DNA from: Erwinia pyrifoliae DSM 12163
GTDB lineage: Bacteria > Pseudomonadota > Gammaproteobacteria > Enterobacterales > Enterobacteriaceae
Reading direction: 5' to 3'
Length of the DNA stretch: 64,000 nt
Assembly: GCF_000026985.1 (NCBI RefSeq)
Contig: NC_017390.1
Location: 1,516,701 to 1,580,700, forward strand
Positions 31,734 to 44,493 of the stretch are shown here, piece after piece. The notes under the pieces were generated by a model that was given only the letters and a program-made list of their open reading frames with translations, was not told the origin of the DNA and ran no database searches. The translations under genes and the position numbers were made by a program. The stretch's first letter is position 1; every line of letters starts with the position of its first letter.

Positions 31734-31765
31734 ACGGTGCCGACCGGACTATCGGTCGGCACCGT
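31734..31765. terminator. Bidirectional hairpin between ABC ATPase and fghA
   Basis: A 13-bp stem ACGGTGCCGACCG / CGGTCGGCACCGT with loop GACTAT lies between the convergent genes. The T tract is weak. Confidence 0.7.
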
Positions 31766-31777
31766 CACCAACGATGA

Positions 31778-32620
31778 CTAGGCTAACAAATGCTTCGCGT
31801 GGAAGCGCAGGTGATCGTCGATAAAGCTGGCGATAAAGAAGTAGCTGTGGTCATAACCCGGCTGAATGCGTAGGGTCAGCGGATAGCCCAGCTCGTGCGC
31901 CAGCGAACCCAGCCGTTCTGGCCGTAGCTGGTCGGCCAGGAACTGATCGCTGTCCCCCTGGTCGACCAGCATTGGCAGCACCGCACCGCCGTTGCGCATC
32001 AGCCAGCAGCTGTCATACTGCCGCCAGGCGCTGGTGTTTTCACCCAGATAGGCGTTAAAGGCCTTTTGCCCCCACGCCACCTCCATCGGATTAACGATTG
32101 GCGCAAAAGCGGACACCGAGCTGAATTTCCCCGGATTACGCAGTGCCATCATCAATGCACCATGCCCGCCCATCGAATGCCCCATCATCGCCTGGCGATC
32201 GCTGACGTTGAAGTTCCCGGCGACCAGCGCCGGAAGTTCGCTGTTGATGTAATCGTACATGTGGAAATGGCTGGACCACGGGGCTTCGCTGGCATTGAGG
32301 TAGAAACTCGCCCCCTGGCCAAGATCGTAACCATCGTCGTTGGCGACATGTTTACCGCGTGGACCGGTATCCGGCATCACCAGCACCAGCCCCAGCTCTG
32401 CGGCCACGCGCTGCGCCCCGGACTTGACGCTGAAGTTCTCATCGCTGCAGGTCAGTCCGGCGAGGAACCAGACCACCGGCGGCGGCGTGCTGCCTTTCGG
32501 CTCCGGCAGGAAGATGCTGAACGTCATCGCGCAGTTCAGGCTGGTGGAGGGGTGGCGGTAACGCTGCTGCCAGCCACCAAACAGGCGGTGTTCTTCTAAA
32601 AGCTCCAGTGAAGATGGCAT
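31778..32620 (-). CDS. fghA: S-formylglutathione hydrolase
   Basis: A 280-residue alpha/beta-hydrolase of the esterase D family. The nucleophile serine is in [17 protein letters not shown] near residue 148, and the histidine near the C-terminus is in [10 protein letters not shown]. It hydrolyses S-formylglutathione to formate and glutathione, the second step of formaldehyde detoxification. It starts 11 bases after the dehydrogenase stop, so the two form an operon. E. coli has the equivalent genes frmB and yeiG. Confidence 0.93.
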   Translation of the reverse strand: MPSSLELLEEHRLFGGWQQRYRHPSTSLNCAMTFSIFLPEPKGSTPPPVVWFLAGLTCSDENFSVKSGAQRVAAELGLVLVMPDTGPRGKHVANDDGYDLGQGASFYLNASEAPWSSHFHMYDYINSELPALVAGNFNVSDRQAMMGHSMGGHGALMMALRNPGKFSSVSAFAPIVNPMEVAWGQKAFNAYLGENTSAWRQYDSCWLMRNGGAVLPMLVDQGDSDQFLADQLRPERLGSLAHELGYPLTLRIQPGYDHSYFFIASFIDDHLRFHAKHLLA

Positions 32621-32631
32621 CCTTATCTTCC

Positions 32632-33771
<1,140 letters not shown>

Positions 33772-33849
33772 TCAGTGGCTCCGCGCCGGGATTAACCGGT
33801 GGGGAGCATAATGTGTGGTTAAGCCTAACCAGGATTGAGAAAAACGCCT

Positions 33850-34728
33850 CTAATCGCAGCCGTTAGCATCAAATTGTTCAATCATCAGGTATTTCAGCGC
33901 TTCAATATTGGCGCTGAATGCATCGCGCCGCCATATCAGCAGGGTTGTGGTTTCACAAATGGGGGGCGGCAGCGGATGCTGGCGCACGCGCTCATGGCCC
34001 GGCAGCTGTGCCAGAACCGCAGCGGGCAGCAGCGCCAGCCCGCTACCGCTGGCCACGCAGGCGAGCATCGCGTGATAAGACGGGATCTCGATCACGCTGC
34101 CCGGCTGGACTCCGGCGGCACGAAACCAGTTTTCAAAACGAGCGCGGTCAGAACAGCCGGGACGAAAGGCAAACAGGGTACTGCCTGCCGCATCTGCCGG
34201 ACGGCTGATGGCGCGATGATCCGGGCTGGAAATCAATACTATCTCCTGATGAAACGCCACGCAGCCGTTGAGTTCTTCTACGTTGACCGGGCCATCCATC
34301 AGCGCGGCAGCCAGGGTTCCGGCGCTTACCCGTTCAATTAACTCGCCCGAGGTGCCGGTAAACAGCGCCAGCGTGACCGCCGGATAACGCTGATGAAACT
34401 CGGCCAGCAGCAGAGGCAGGCGCGTGGCCGCCGTGCTCTCCATTGCGCCGAAAGCGAAATGCCCGCCGGGTTTGCCGCCGTGGGCCATATTAAGCGCTTC
34501 TTCACTCAGCACCAGAATACGCCGCGCGTAACAGAGAAAATTGTGGCCCATCGGGGACAGGCGCAGCCGCTGTTTTTCGCGAATAAACAGGTCGCCACCC
34601 AGCTCTTCTTCCAGCTGGCGCAGGCGGGTGGTAAGGTTTGACGGCACGCGATGCAGCTGCTGTGCCGCCCGCGCCATCGAGCCGCAGTCAGCCACGGCAC
34701 AGAACATTTTCAGCTGGGTCAGATCCAT
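33850..34728 (-). CDS. LysR-type regulator, PtrR/YneJ-like
   Basis: A 292-residue LysR protein with an N-terminal HTH (MDLTQLKMFCAVADCGSMAR, then VPSNLTTRLRQLEEELGGDL) and a substrate domain (ATRLPLLLAEFHQRYPAVTL; SYHAMLACVASGSGLALLP). The overall pattern resembles the YneJ/PtrR group. It lies 90 bases upstream of frmA on the same strand; it may regulate that pair or the divergent small ORF at 34827, but neither is proven. The inducer is unknown. Confidence 0.85.
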   Translation of the reverse strand: MDLTQLKMFCAVADCGSMARAAQQLHRVPSNLTTRLRQLEEELGGDLFIREKQRLRLSPMGHNFLCYARRILVLSEEALNMAHGGKPGGHFAFGAMESTAATRLPLLLAEFHQRYPAVTLALFTGTSGELIERVSAGTLAAALMDGPVNVEELNGCVAFHQEIVLISSPDHRAISRPADAAGSTLFAFRPGCSDRARFENWFRAAGVQPGSVIEIPSYHAMLACVASGSGLALLPAAVLAQLPGHERVRQHPLPPPICETTTLLIWRRDAFSANIEALKYLMIEQFDANGCD

Positions 34729-35170
34729 ATATTCACTTATCGTAATTAACTTTGTGTTAATTATTCACATTCCGTAATTCTAACCTTAGTGCATGCGGGT
34801 GGCAATCGGCAATCCATTCAGGAGGTATGATGGCAGTACGTGTGGCGGTAAGCGCTTTTCTGGCGCTGTGGCTGCAGGCGATGGGCGTCTTTGCCGCCGA
34901 TATCGTTCCAGGCATCGCCGGAGCGCTGGTCTGGCGGCGTGCGGTTGCGGCTGAATGAAACTGTTTCACTGCCTGTTAAAGGGATTCACTGGATTACACG
35001 CCGAATGTGTTCCAGAATAGCGCTCACGAAATTTCGCCGGGACTGTTAAGGTTATCCACTCGCTTATGCCGCCGTCACCGCCGTCTTACACAGGCAGGAC
35101 GACGGCGAACGGCCGGGCTTGCCCGATATGGATAGCCAGCAGCCCCGCTACTGCCGGAGAAGAAAAACAC
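34729..35170. other. Intergenic region LysR-folE with one small ORF
   Basis: This 442-base stretch holds the divergent promoter region of the LysR gene, the 43-codon frame listed separately, and the folE leader. Near 35076-35107 an imperfect inverted repeat (CCGCCGTC ... GACGGCG) precedes folE and may fold in the transcript. No other gene is seen. Confidence 0.5.
34827..34958 (+). CDS. Small secreted-like ORF, possible remnant
   Basis: A 43-codon frame preceded by an excellent AGGAGG ribosome site. It encodes MMAVRVAVSAFLALWLQAMG followed by VFAADIVPG, which looks like a signal peptide or single membrane segment with a plausible cleavage after VFA. It is divergent from the LysR gene, the usual place of a LysR target. 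It is either a genuine small exported or membrane protein or the 5' end of a deleted gene. I recognise no family. Confidence 0.4.
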   Translation: MMAVRVAVSAFLALWLQAMGVFAADIVPGIAGALVWRRAVAAE

Positions 35171-35836
35171 ATGGCGACGTTGAGTCAGGAAGCCACACTC
35201 GTTCATCAGGCGCTGGTCGCCCGTGGTCTGGAAACCCCGCTGCGTTCACCGGCGCGTGAAATGGACGACGATACCCGCAAACGGCTGATTGCCGGCCATA
35301 TGACCGAAATCATGCAGCTGCTGAATCTCGATCTGGAAGATGACAGCCTGGCGGAGACACCGCAGCGTATTGCCAAAATGTACGTCAATGAAGTGTTTTC
35401 CGGCCTGAATTATGCCAACTTCCCGAAAATCACCGTAATTGAAAATAAGATGAAGGTTGATGAGATGGTGACGGTGCGTGATATCACGCTGACCAGCACC
35501 TGTGAACATCACTTTGTGATCATTGATGGTCAGGCCACCGTGGCGTATATCCCAAAAGACAAGGTCATCGGCCTGTCTAAAATCAACCGCATCGTGCAGT
35601 TTTTCTCCTCGCGCCCGCAGGTGCAGGAGCGACTGACGCAGCAGATCCTCGTGGCGTTACAGACGCTGCTCGGCACCAGCAACGTGGCGGTTTCGATTGA
35701 CGCGGTGCACTACTGCGTCAAGGCGCGTGGCATCCGTGATGCCACCAGCGCCACCACCACCACCTCACTGGGTGGATTGTTTAAATCCAGCCAGAATACC
35801 CGCCAGGAATTTCTGCGCTCGGTGCGCCATCGTTAA
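35171..35836 (+). CDS. folE: GTP cyclohydrolase I
   Basis: A 221-residue protein with the type IA cyclohydrolase core. Zinc ligands and catalytic histidine lie in [13 protein letters not shown] and in [11 protein letters not shown], and the signature [20 protein letters not shown] is intact. It makes dihydroneopterin triphosphate from GTP, the first step of folate synthesis. The start at 35171 follows GGAG; an upstream ATG at 35066 lacks one. E. coli FolE is 222 residues and also precedes yeiB. Confidence 0.96.
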   Translation: MATLSQEATLVHQALVARGLETPLRSPAREMDDDTRKRLIAGHMTEIMQLLNLDLEDDSLAETPQRIAKMYVNEVFSGLNYANFPKITVIENKMKVDEMVTVRDITLTSTCEHHFVIIDGQATVAYIPKDKVIGLSKINRIVQFFSSRPQVQERLTQQILVALQTLLGTSNVAVSIDAVHYCVKARGIRDATSATTTTSLGGLFKSSQNTRQEFLRSVRHR

Positions 35837-35935
35837 TTCATTATCTGTCCCCGGCGGGCGTGTCTCTAAAGCGCCCGCGATTAACTCTGAAACAGGGCGC
35901 TGATAAACAGCCATCGCCCCGGTGTGGAACCTGCT

Positions 35936-37096
35936 ATGTCCCGTATTCTTCCGCTGGATTTTGTGCGTGGGGTGGCGATCCTTGGCATTCTTCTGCTCAA
36001 TATCACCGCCTTTGGTTTACCAAAAGCCGCCTACCTTAATCCCGCGTGGAACGGGCTGCCTACCGCCAGTGACTTCTGGGTATGGGCCACGATGGATCTG
36101 CTGGCTCAGGCCAAATTTCTTACGCTGTTTGCCCTCCTGTTTGGTGCCGGGCTGCAACTGTTGCTGCCGAGGGGTAAACGCTGGCTACAGTCGCGTCTCT
36201 CCTGGCTGGTGATTATCGGTTTTTTGCACGGGTCACTGCTGTGGGAGGGCGATATCCTGCTGGCCTACGGCATGATCGGACTGATTGCCTGGCGCATGAT
36301 CCGCGACGTTGCCGCCAGCAGTCAGTTGTTCAATACCGGCGTGATGCTGTATCTGGTCGGTAGTGCGGTACTGGTGGTACTCGGGCTGGCGTCCGAGCCG
36401 CATGGCAACAGCTCATGGCTACCGCGCGCGGCTGACGTGCAGTATGAAACCTTCTGGCGTACGCACGGCGGCTGGGAAGCGGTGACCAATCGGCTGGATA
36501 TGCTGGGATCGACGCTGATGGCGCTGGCGGCGCAGTACGGCTGGCAGCTGGCCGGATTAATGATGATGGGGGCGGCCCTGATGCGCAGCGGCTGGCTGCG
36601 CGGCAGCGGCAGCCTGCAACACTATCGTCGCAGCGGCCTACTGCTGGTGCTGGCGGGGCTGCTGATTGAAATACCCGCCATTGCCCTGCAATGGTACTGC
36701 CAGTGGGATTTCCGCTGGGCCGGGTTTTTCCTGCAGCTGCCGCGTGAAATCAGCGCACCGATGCAGGCGCTGGGCTATGCCGCGCTGTGCTTTGGCTGGT
36801 GGCCACGGTTACAGCGTCTGCGCCTTACCCCGGCAATCAGTGCCGTCGGGCGCATGGCGCTGAGCAATTATCTGTTACAGACGCTGATCTGCACCACGCT
36901 GTTTAATCACTTTGCCCTGTTCAATCACTTAAACCGCCTGCAGCTGCTGGCGCTGGTGCCGGCGATCTGGCTGGTGAACCTGCTGTTTTCCGTATTCTGG
37001 CTGCGTTTATTCCGTCAGGGGCCGGCGGAATGGCTATGGCGGCGTTTGACCTCATTTAGTGTGAATGCAGAGCAAAAAACCTCTGACGGAAGATGA
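35936..37096 (+). CDS. yeiB: DUF418 membrane protein YeiB
   Basis: A 386-residue protein with about nine hydrophobic segments, beginning [20 protein letters not shown] and containing the DUF418 C-terminal signature ([19 protein letters not shown]). It aligns with E. coli YeiB (385 residues) throughout. The ATG at 35936 gives the family N-terminus; a GTG at 35924 is an alternative. Function is unknown. As in E. coli it sits between folE and galS. Confidence 0.92.
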   Translation: MSRILPLDFVRGVAILGILLLNITAFGLPKAAYLNPAWNGLPTASDFWVWATMDLLAQAKFLTLFALLFGAGLQLLLPRGKRWLQSRLSWLVIIGFLHGSLLWEGDILLAYGMIGLIAWRMIRDVAASSQLFNTGVMLYLVGSAVLVVLGLASEPHGNSSWLPRAADVQYETFWRTHGGWEAVTNRLDMLGSTLMALAAQYGWQLAGLMMMGAALMRSGWLRGSGSLQHYRRSGLLLVLAGLLIEIPAIALQWYCQWDFRWAGFFLQLPREISAPMQALGYAALCFGWWPRLQRLRLTPAISAVGRMALSNYLLQTLICTTLFNHFALFNHLNRLQLLALVPAIWLVNLLFSVFWLRLFRQGPAEWLWRRLTSFSVNAEQKTSDGR

Positions 37097-37250
37097 CAGG
37101 GTTCACAAAGTCGGGAAATGCCGCTGTAACCCTTTTCATGGCTGTGATGTTTCTCACGTAGCCAGCCTTAAGTGCCTGACAAAACAGACCGCAGAATGTG
37201 TTTATGTCAGGAGTAACGATGCACCATCGATTTCACAGCGGCGCACGGCC

Positions 37251-37514
37251 ATGTTGACCATACGGGATGTGGCGCGGGAGTCGGGCGTCTCTTTCGCCAC
37301 CGTCTCGCGGGTGCTGAACAACAGCGCAGTGGTCACCGCAGATACCCGCGCGCGGGTAATGAAAACCATCGAACGGCTGGGTTATCGCCCTGATGCCAAC
37401 GCCCAGGCGCTGGCTAACCGGCTCAGTGCTACCATCGGTGTGGTGGTGAGGGATGTCTCCGACCCGTTTTTGGCGCGCTGGTCAACGCGGTTGACGCCGT
37501 TGCCCAGTCGCTGC
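37251..37514 (+). pseudogene. galS: galS remnant (galactose isorepressor, 5' quarter)
   Basis: The frame begins [20 protein letters not shown], the LacI-type HTH of GalS, and follows GalS to DVSDPF near codon 73. A run of five T (37467-37471) where six are needed shifts the frame; the next frame continues as [12 protein letters not shown]. Homology to GalS then stops after about 88 of 346 codons and passes directly into mglA. The DNA-binding domain survives but the sugar-binding domain is lost. Confidence 0.92.
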
Positions 37515-38538
37515 AAATGCAGATGGCCGAAATTGCCAAGGCATTCTCCTGGGACGCTAAAATAGTCATCATGGATGAGCCTACCTCGTCGTTAACGGAA
37601 AAAGAAGGATAGCGGCTGCGGTATTATCTATATCTCACACAAAATGGAGGAGATATTTCAGCTGTGCGATGAAATAACCATCCTGCGCGACGGTCAGTGG
37701 ATCACCACTCAGACGTTGCAAGGACTGGATATGGATAAAATCATCGCCATGATGGTTGGGCGTTCACTTAATCAGCGTTTTCCCGACAGAACTAACGTGC
37801 CGGGCGAGACCATCCTTGAAGTCCGCAACCTGTCCTCGCTGCGCCAGCCGTCAATTCGCGATGTCTCTTTCGATCTTCGTCAGGGAGAAATCCTCGGTAT
37901 CGCCGGGCTGGTGGGAGCAAAACGCACCGATATTGTCGAGACCCTGTTTGGTATTCGCGAAAAATCAGCGGGTACTATCCGCCTGCACGGTAAGGCCATT
38001 AATAACCACAGCGCCAATGAAGCCATTAATCATGGCTTTGCGCTGGTGACCGAAGAGCGCCGATCGACCGGTATTTATGCTTATCTGGATATTGGCTTTA
38101 ATTCGCTGATTCAAACATCGCCAAATATAAAAACCGCATCGGGCTGTTGGATAACAGCCGCATGAAAAGCGATACCCAATGGGTTATTGATGCGATGCGG
38201 GTAAAAACGCCGGGGCATTATACCGCCATCGGTTCCTTATCCGGCGGTAACCAGAAAAAAGTGATTATTGGCCGCTGGTTGCTGACTTAGCCGGAAATTC
38301 TGATGCTGGACGACCCCACGCGCGATATTGACGTGGGGGCGAAGTTTGAAATCTATCAGCTGATTGCAGAACTGGAAAAAAAAGGTAAGGGATTATTATC
38401 ATCTCTTCTTAAATGCCGGAATTTTTAGGTATTACCGACCGGATGCTGGTGATGAGTAATGGCCTGGTGGCAGGCATTGTCGAAACGAAAACGGCCACGC
38501 AAAACGAAATTTTTCGTCTGGCATCATTACACCTTTAA
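37515..38538 (+). pseudogene. mglA: mglA remnant (galactose ABC ATPase), multiply broken
   Basis: Homology to MglA starts abruptly with [20 protein letters not shown], fused to galS, and runs to the native end LASLHL. Lesions seen: loss of the first third including the first Walker A; a small deletion after SSLTEKE at about 37609 followed by TAG; loss of one T at 38110; TAG for Gln at 38288; DDPTRD in place of DEPTRG in the second Walker B; loss of one G at 38389-38391; and TAA for Glu just after ISS. mglB and the mglA 5' part are deleted. The gene cannot give a working ATPase. Confidence 0.95.
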
Positions 38539-38557
38539 TTATCCAGTGGATGTGATT

Positions 38558-39582
38558 ATGAACGCGGTAAATAAGAAAAGTGCACTCGCCTGGTTAAAAG
38601 AGGGTGGGATCTACGTGGTGCTGATGGTGTTACTGGCCATTATTATTATTCAGGATCCGACATTTTTAAGTTTAATGAATCTGAGTAATATTCTGACTCA
38701 GTCATCGGTGCGCGTGATTATCGCGCTGGGCGTGGCCGGGCTGATTGTTACCAGGGGACCGATCTGTCCGCCGGGCGTCAGGTGGGTCTGGCCGCCGTGG
38801 TGGCCGCCACGCTGTTACAGTCGATGGATAACGCTAACAAGGTTTTTCCGCAGCTGGAAACACTGCCGATTGCGCTGGTTGTGGCGATCGTTTGTGCCAT
38901 TGGCGCTGGTAGGGCTGGTTAACGGCATGATTATTGCCTGCCTGAAGGTCACGCCATTTATCACTACGCTGGGCACGATGATTATCGTTTACGGCGTCAA
39001 CTCATTCTATTACGACCATGTGGGCGCATCGCCGGTTGCCGGTTTTGACGAGAAGTTTTCCACCTTTGTTTGGGCTTTCTGCGCTTTGGCGACTTCGAAC
39101 TCTCTTATATTACCTTCTACGCGCTGATTGCGGTGTTGCTGGTGTGGATCCTGTGGACTAAGACGCGCTTCGGTAAAAACATCTTCGCCATCGGCGGTAA
39201 TCCGGAGGCCGCGCACGTCTCAGGCGTCAACGTGCCGTTTAACCTGATACTCGTCTATGCCCTGTCCGGGGTCTTCTGTGCCTTCGGCGGAATGCTGGAA
39301 GCGGGGCGTATTGGTTCGGCCACTAACAATCTTGGCTTTATGTATAAACTGGATGCGATTGCTGCCTGCGTGGTCGGCGGCGTATCTTTTGCCGGTGGGG
39401 TAGGAACGGTGGCAGGCGTGGTAACCGGCGTGATTATCGTTACGGTGATCAACTATGGTTTGACCTGTATCGGCGTTAATCCTTACTGGCAGTACATTAT
39501 TAAGGGCGGCATTATTATCTTCGCCGTGGCGCTGGACTTACTCAAGTACGCACGTAAGAAACAGGGATTAACCGGGCGATAA
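38558..39582 (+). pseudogene. mglC: mglC remnant (galactose ABC permease), frameshifted
   Basis: The start (MNAVNKKSALAWLKEGGIYV) and end (LDLLKYARKKQGLTGR) of MglC are both present and full length is nearly retained. The frame breaks at about 38751 (one C missing in ACCAGGGGACC relative to the expected codons), returns after a two-base loss near 38895, and breaks again near 39065 before resuming to the stop at 39582. Without these changes it would encode the inner-membrane permease of the galactose/methyl-galactoside importer. Confidence 0.93.
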
Positions 39583-39593
39583 TGCTGTACCAG

Positions 39594-39617
39594 AGGCTGG
39601 CCGTCACGCCAGCCTTT

Positions 39618-39620
<3 letters not shown>
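39594..39620. terminator. Hairpin terminator between mglC remnant and sanA
   Basis: Stem AGGCTGG / CCAGCCT followed by TTTTTA on the plus strand, immediately after the mglC stop and overlapping the sanA 3' end. Confidence 0.8.
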
Positions 39621-42210
<2,590 letters not shown>

Positions 42211-42333
42211 GGAATTCTTACTCTTTCTGGATCGGGATGTGGTGGCACCAATCCTAAAATAATTCATCCGAAAGTACAGCTTTTGTTAACAGCTGATAAC
42301 AAAAGCGGTGGTTTTGTCTGCCTTACAGCATGT

Positions 42334-43227
42334 TTATTCCACTTTTACCAGTGGAATAGTGGTGAAGCTGTGGCATCCCAGCGCGGTCAGGGTTGCTGCA
42401 CTGGCGCTCTGCTGGCTTAATTTTGCATCCGGCGCTTCGGCCAGAACCGCACGCCTGATATCACTCAGATTTTCTCCGGCCAGATTGAGTAAATTCAACG
42501 CGCCTTGCAACGGCGGCAGGCTGGGATTAAAGGCGGCATTTTCGGCATAGCGCCCGGCAAAGATCGCATCGCTGGCGGTTTGCAGCGCCACGCCGCTCCA
42601 TGACCCGGTATAAGGCGCGTGACTGCGGTTGGCGGCAGCCAGCGCCGCCTGTTGCAGCACATCGCCCCAGGGCGCCACCCCGTGGTCGACATCGTCCATT
42701 AGCAGGGTAGAGATAGCCAGGTCGCGTGGTCCGAATGAGTCCGGCAGATAGTGGCCAAGCGTGGCGGCGGCGCGGCCCGGTAGCTCTATCGTCAGATCGG
42801 TGCCGCTGTTCAGCTCATTCATAAACTGGCGGCAGTGGCCGCACGGCGTGTAGTTAACGGTGATGCTTATCAGCGCGCTTTCCCCGCGCAGCCAGGCATG
42901 CGTGACCGCACTCTGCTCGGCGTGAACCGTTTGCTGCATCGTGGCGCCGACAAATTCCATATTGGCACCAAAGTACAGCGTGCCGCTTTTGCCACGGGCG
43001 ATGGCACCGACGTTAAAATCAGACAGCGGCGCAACGGCGCAGGCAGCCGCCAGCGGCAGCAGGGCAAAGGCCAGTTCGCTGTCGTTGAATCCGCACTGTT
43101 TCTTTAGGGCAACGGCCTGTTCAGCGCGGATAAACCCGGCAAAGTCCGTCGCCGATAATATGGGTTCTAAGGTGTGCTGTAATCGGTGGGGAAGCATGGC
43201 AAATGCCGGCTGAAAACGTGGGTGCAT
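42334..43227 (-). CDS. cdd: Cytidine deaminase
   Basis: A 297-residue protein of the enterobacterial two-domain type (E. coli Cdd 294). The zinc-binding motifs are [11 protein letters not shown] (His and catalytic Glu) and [11 protein letters not shown]. The C-terminal broken-active-site domain contains [16 protein letters not shown]. It deaminates cytidine and deoxycytidine. The start at 43227 ([12 protein letters not shown]) fits the family. It follows yohK on the same strand as in E. coli. Confidence 0.95.
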   Translation of the reverse strand: MHPRFQPAFAMLPHRLQHTLEPILSATDFAGFIRAEQAVALKKQCGFNDSELAFALLPLAAACAVAPLSDFNVGAIARGKSGTLYFGANMEFVGATMQQTVHAEQSAVTHAWLRGESALISITVNYTPCGHCRQFMNELNSGTDLTIELPGRAAATLGHYLPDSFGPRDLAISTLLMDDVDHGVAPWGDVLQQAALAAANRSHAPYTGSWSGVALQTASDAIFAGRYAENAAFNPSLPPLQGALNLLNLAGENLSDIRRAVLAEAPDAKLSQQSASAATLTALGCHSFTTIPLVKVE

Positions 43228-43351
43228 AGTAAGCCTCTTGCGCTGAATGCAGCCCATATAACGGGCCGGCAGCCAGTTATATGTGATCTAAATCGCTCTA
43301 TCAATGCAATAAGTGAAACGCATCACCAAAATGAGAGACTTATCGCAAGTT

Positions 43352-44044
43352 TTACCCGCTAAGTTTCAGCATTAGCGGGAAAATAAACGGTGACAGCAGC
43401 GAGGTGATAATGCCACACAGCACCAGCGCCAGCGAGCTGAACGCTCCTTCTTGATAGTCAACCTCGGCAGCGCGGGCGGTGCCCAGCGCGTGTGACGCGT
43501 TGCCAATCGCCAGCCCGCGTGCAAATTTGCTGCGTACCTGCAACAGATTGAGCAGCATATGGCCAAATACCGCGCCCAGCAAGCCCGCTATCAGCACACA
43601 AACGGCGCTGATGGCGGGGATGCCGCCGAGCGCAGCGGAAACCGCCATCGCGATGGGCGTGGTCACCGATTTGGGTAACAGGGTCGCGGCGATTTGCGGC
43701 GTGGCCCCCAGCCATAATGCGATGGCGCTGCCGGAAGTCATCGCCGTCAGGCTGCCAATAAAACAGATGCTGAGGATCGACTTCCAGCGTATGCGGATCT
43801 GGGGCATTTGCTCGTAAAGCGGCAGCGCCAGCGCCACCACCGCCGGTTGCAGCAGTTGGTTAAGCAACGCGCTGCCCTGAAAATAGCGGGCATAGGGCAT
43901 GTGCAGCAGCAGTAACAGCAGGATAATCACCGCCATGGCAATCAGTAGCGGATTGCAGATGGCGCTGTTGACTTTGGCCGCCAGCCTGCGTGCCGCCAGA
44001 AATACCAGCACGGTTAACGGCAGTGACCACCAGATTTCATTCAT
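43352..44044 (-). CDS. yohK: LrgB-type membrane protein YohK
   Basis: A 230-residue protein with about eight hydrophobic segments and the LrgB-family motif [20 protein letters not shown] and [15 protein letters not shown]. coli YohK is 231 residues. LrgB/CidB proteins are proposed to act with LrgA/CidA partners as holin-like or metabolite transport systems. The gene overlaps yohJ by eight bases, so the two are cotranscribed. Confidence 0.93.
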   Translation of the reverse strand: MNEIWWSLPLTVLVFLAARRLAAKVNSAICNPLLIAMAVIILLLLLLHMPYARYFQGSALLNQLLQPAVVALALPLYEQMPQIRIRWKSILSICFIGSLTAMTSGSAIALWLGATPQIAATLLPKSVTTPIAMAVSAALGGIPAISAVCVLIAGLLGAVFGHMLLNLLQVRSKFARGLAIGNASHALGTARAAEVDYQEGAFSSLALVLCGIITSLLSPFIFPLMLKLSG

Positions 44045-44432
44045 CTTTAGCCCCCTGGCGTGAGTGATAACGGCGCGCCATATGCTGCGCGACCAGCCCG
44101 GTCGTCACCAGCACGATCAGCGTGCCCACCGTACTGGAAATGACAATCGGAGCGAACTGCGCGCTAAGGATATCCATATGATCCATGATGCCCACGCTGA
44201 TGGGGACAAACAGCAGCGCCATATAGCGAATCAGCAGATGGCAGCCGGGTTTGACCCAGTAAAGCGGAAGGAGGTTGGAGCTAAGCAGGATAAAAAGCAA
44301 CAGCATGCCGAGAATGCTGCCGGGGATAGCAAGAGGCAACAGCCCGGCAACACCGCGACCGGCATACAGGCAGAGATAAATAATGAATATGGCACGCAGA
44401 TATTGCCAGGTAACGTGCAGCACGGAACGCAT
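44037..44432 (-). CDS. yohJ: LrgA/CidA-type membrane protein YohJ
   Basis: A 131-residue protein (E. coli YohJ 132) with four hydrophobic segments and the LrgA motif [16 protein letters not shown], then [13 protein letters not shown]. It is the holin-like partner of YohK. The stop overlaps the yohK start. The 5' region faces the metG 3' hairpin. Confidence 0.92.
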   Translation of the reverse strand: MRSVLHVTWQYLRAIFIIYLCLYAGRGVAGLLPLAIPGSILGMLLLFILLSSNLLPLYWVKPGCHLLIRYMALLFVPISVGIMDHMDILSAQFAPIVISSTVGTLIVLVTTGLVAQHMARRYHSRQGAKDE

Positions 44433-44449
44433 ATAAGCTCCAGAAACTG

Positions 44450-44480
44450 TCGGGGGCGGCGTAGTTGCCGCCGCCCCCGA
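44450..44480 (-). terminator. Strong hairpin downstream of metG
   Basis: Stem CGGGGGCGGC / GCCGCCCCCG lies 14 bases beyond the metG stop. There is no T run, so it may protect the 3' end or require Rho. Confidence 0.55.
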
Positions 44481-44493
44481 TATCAGATGACGA

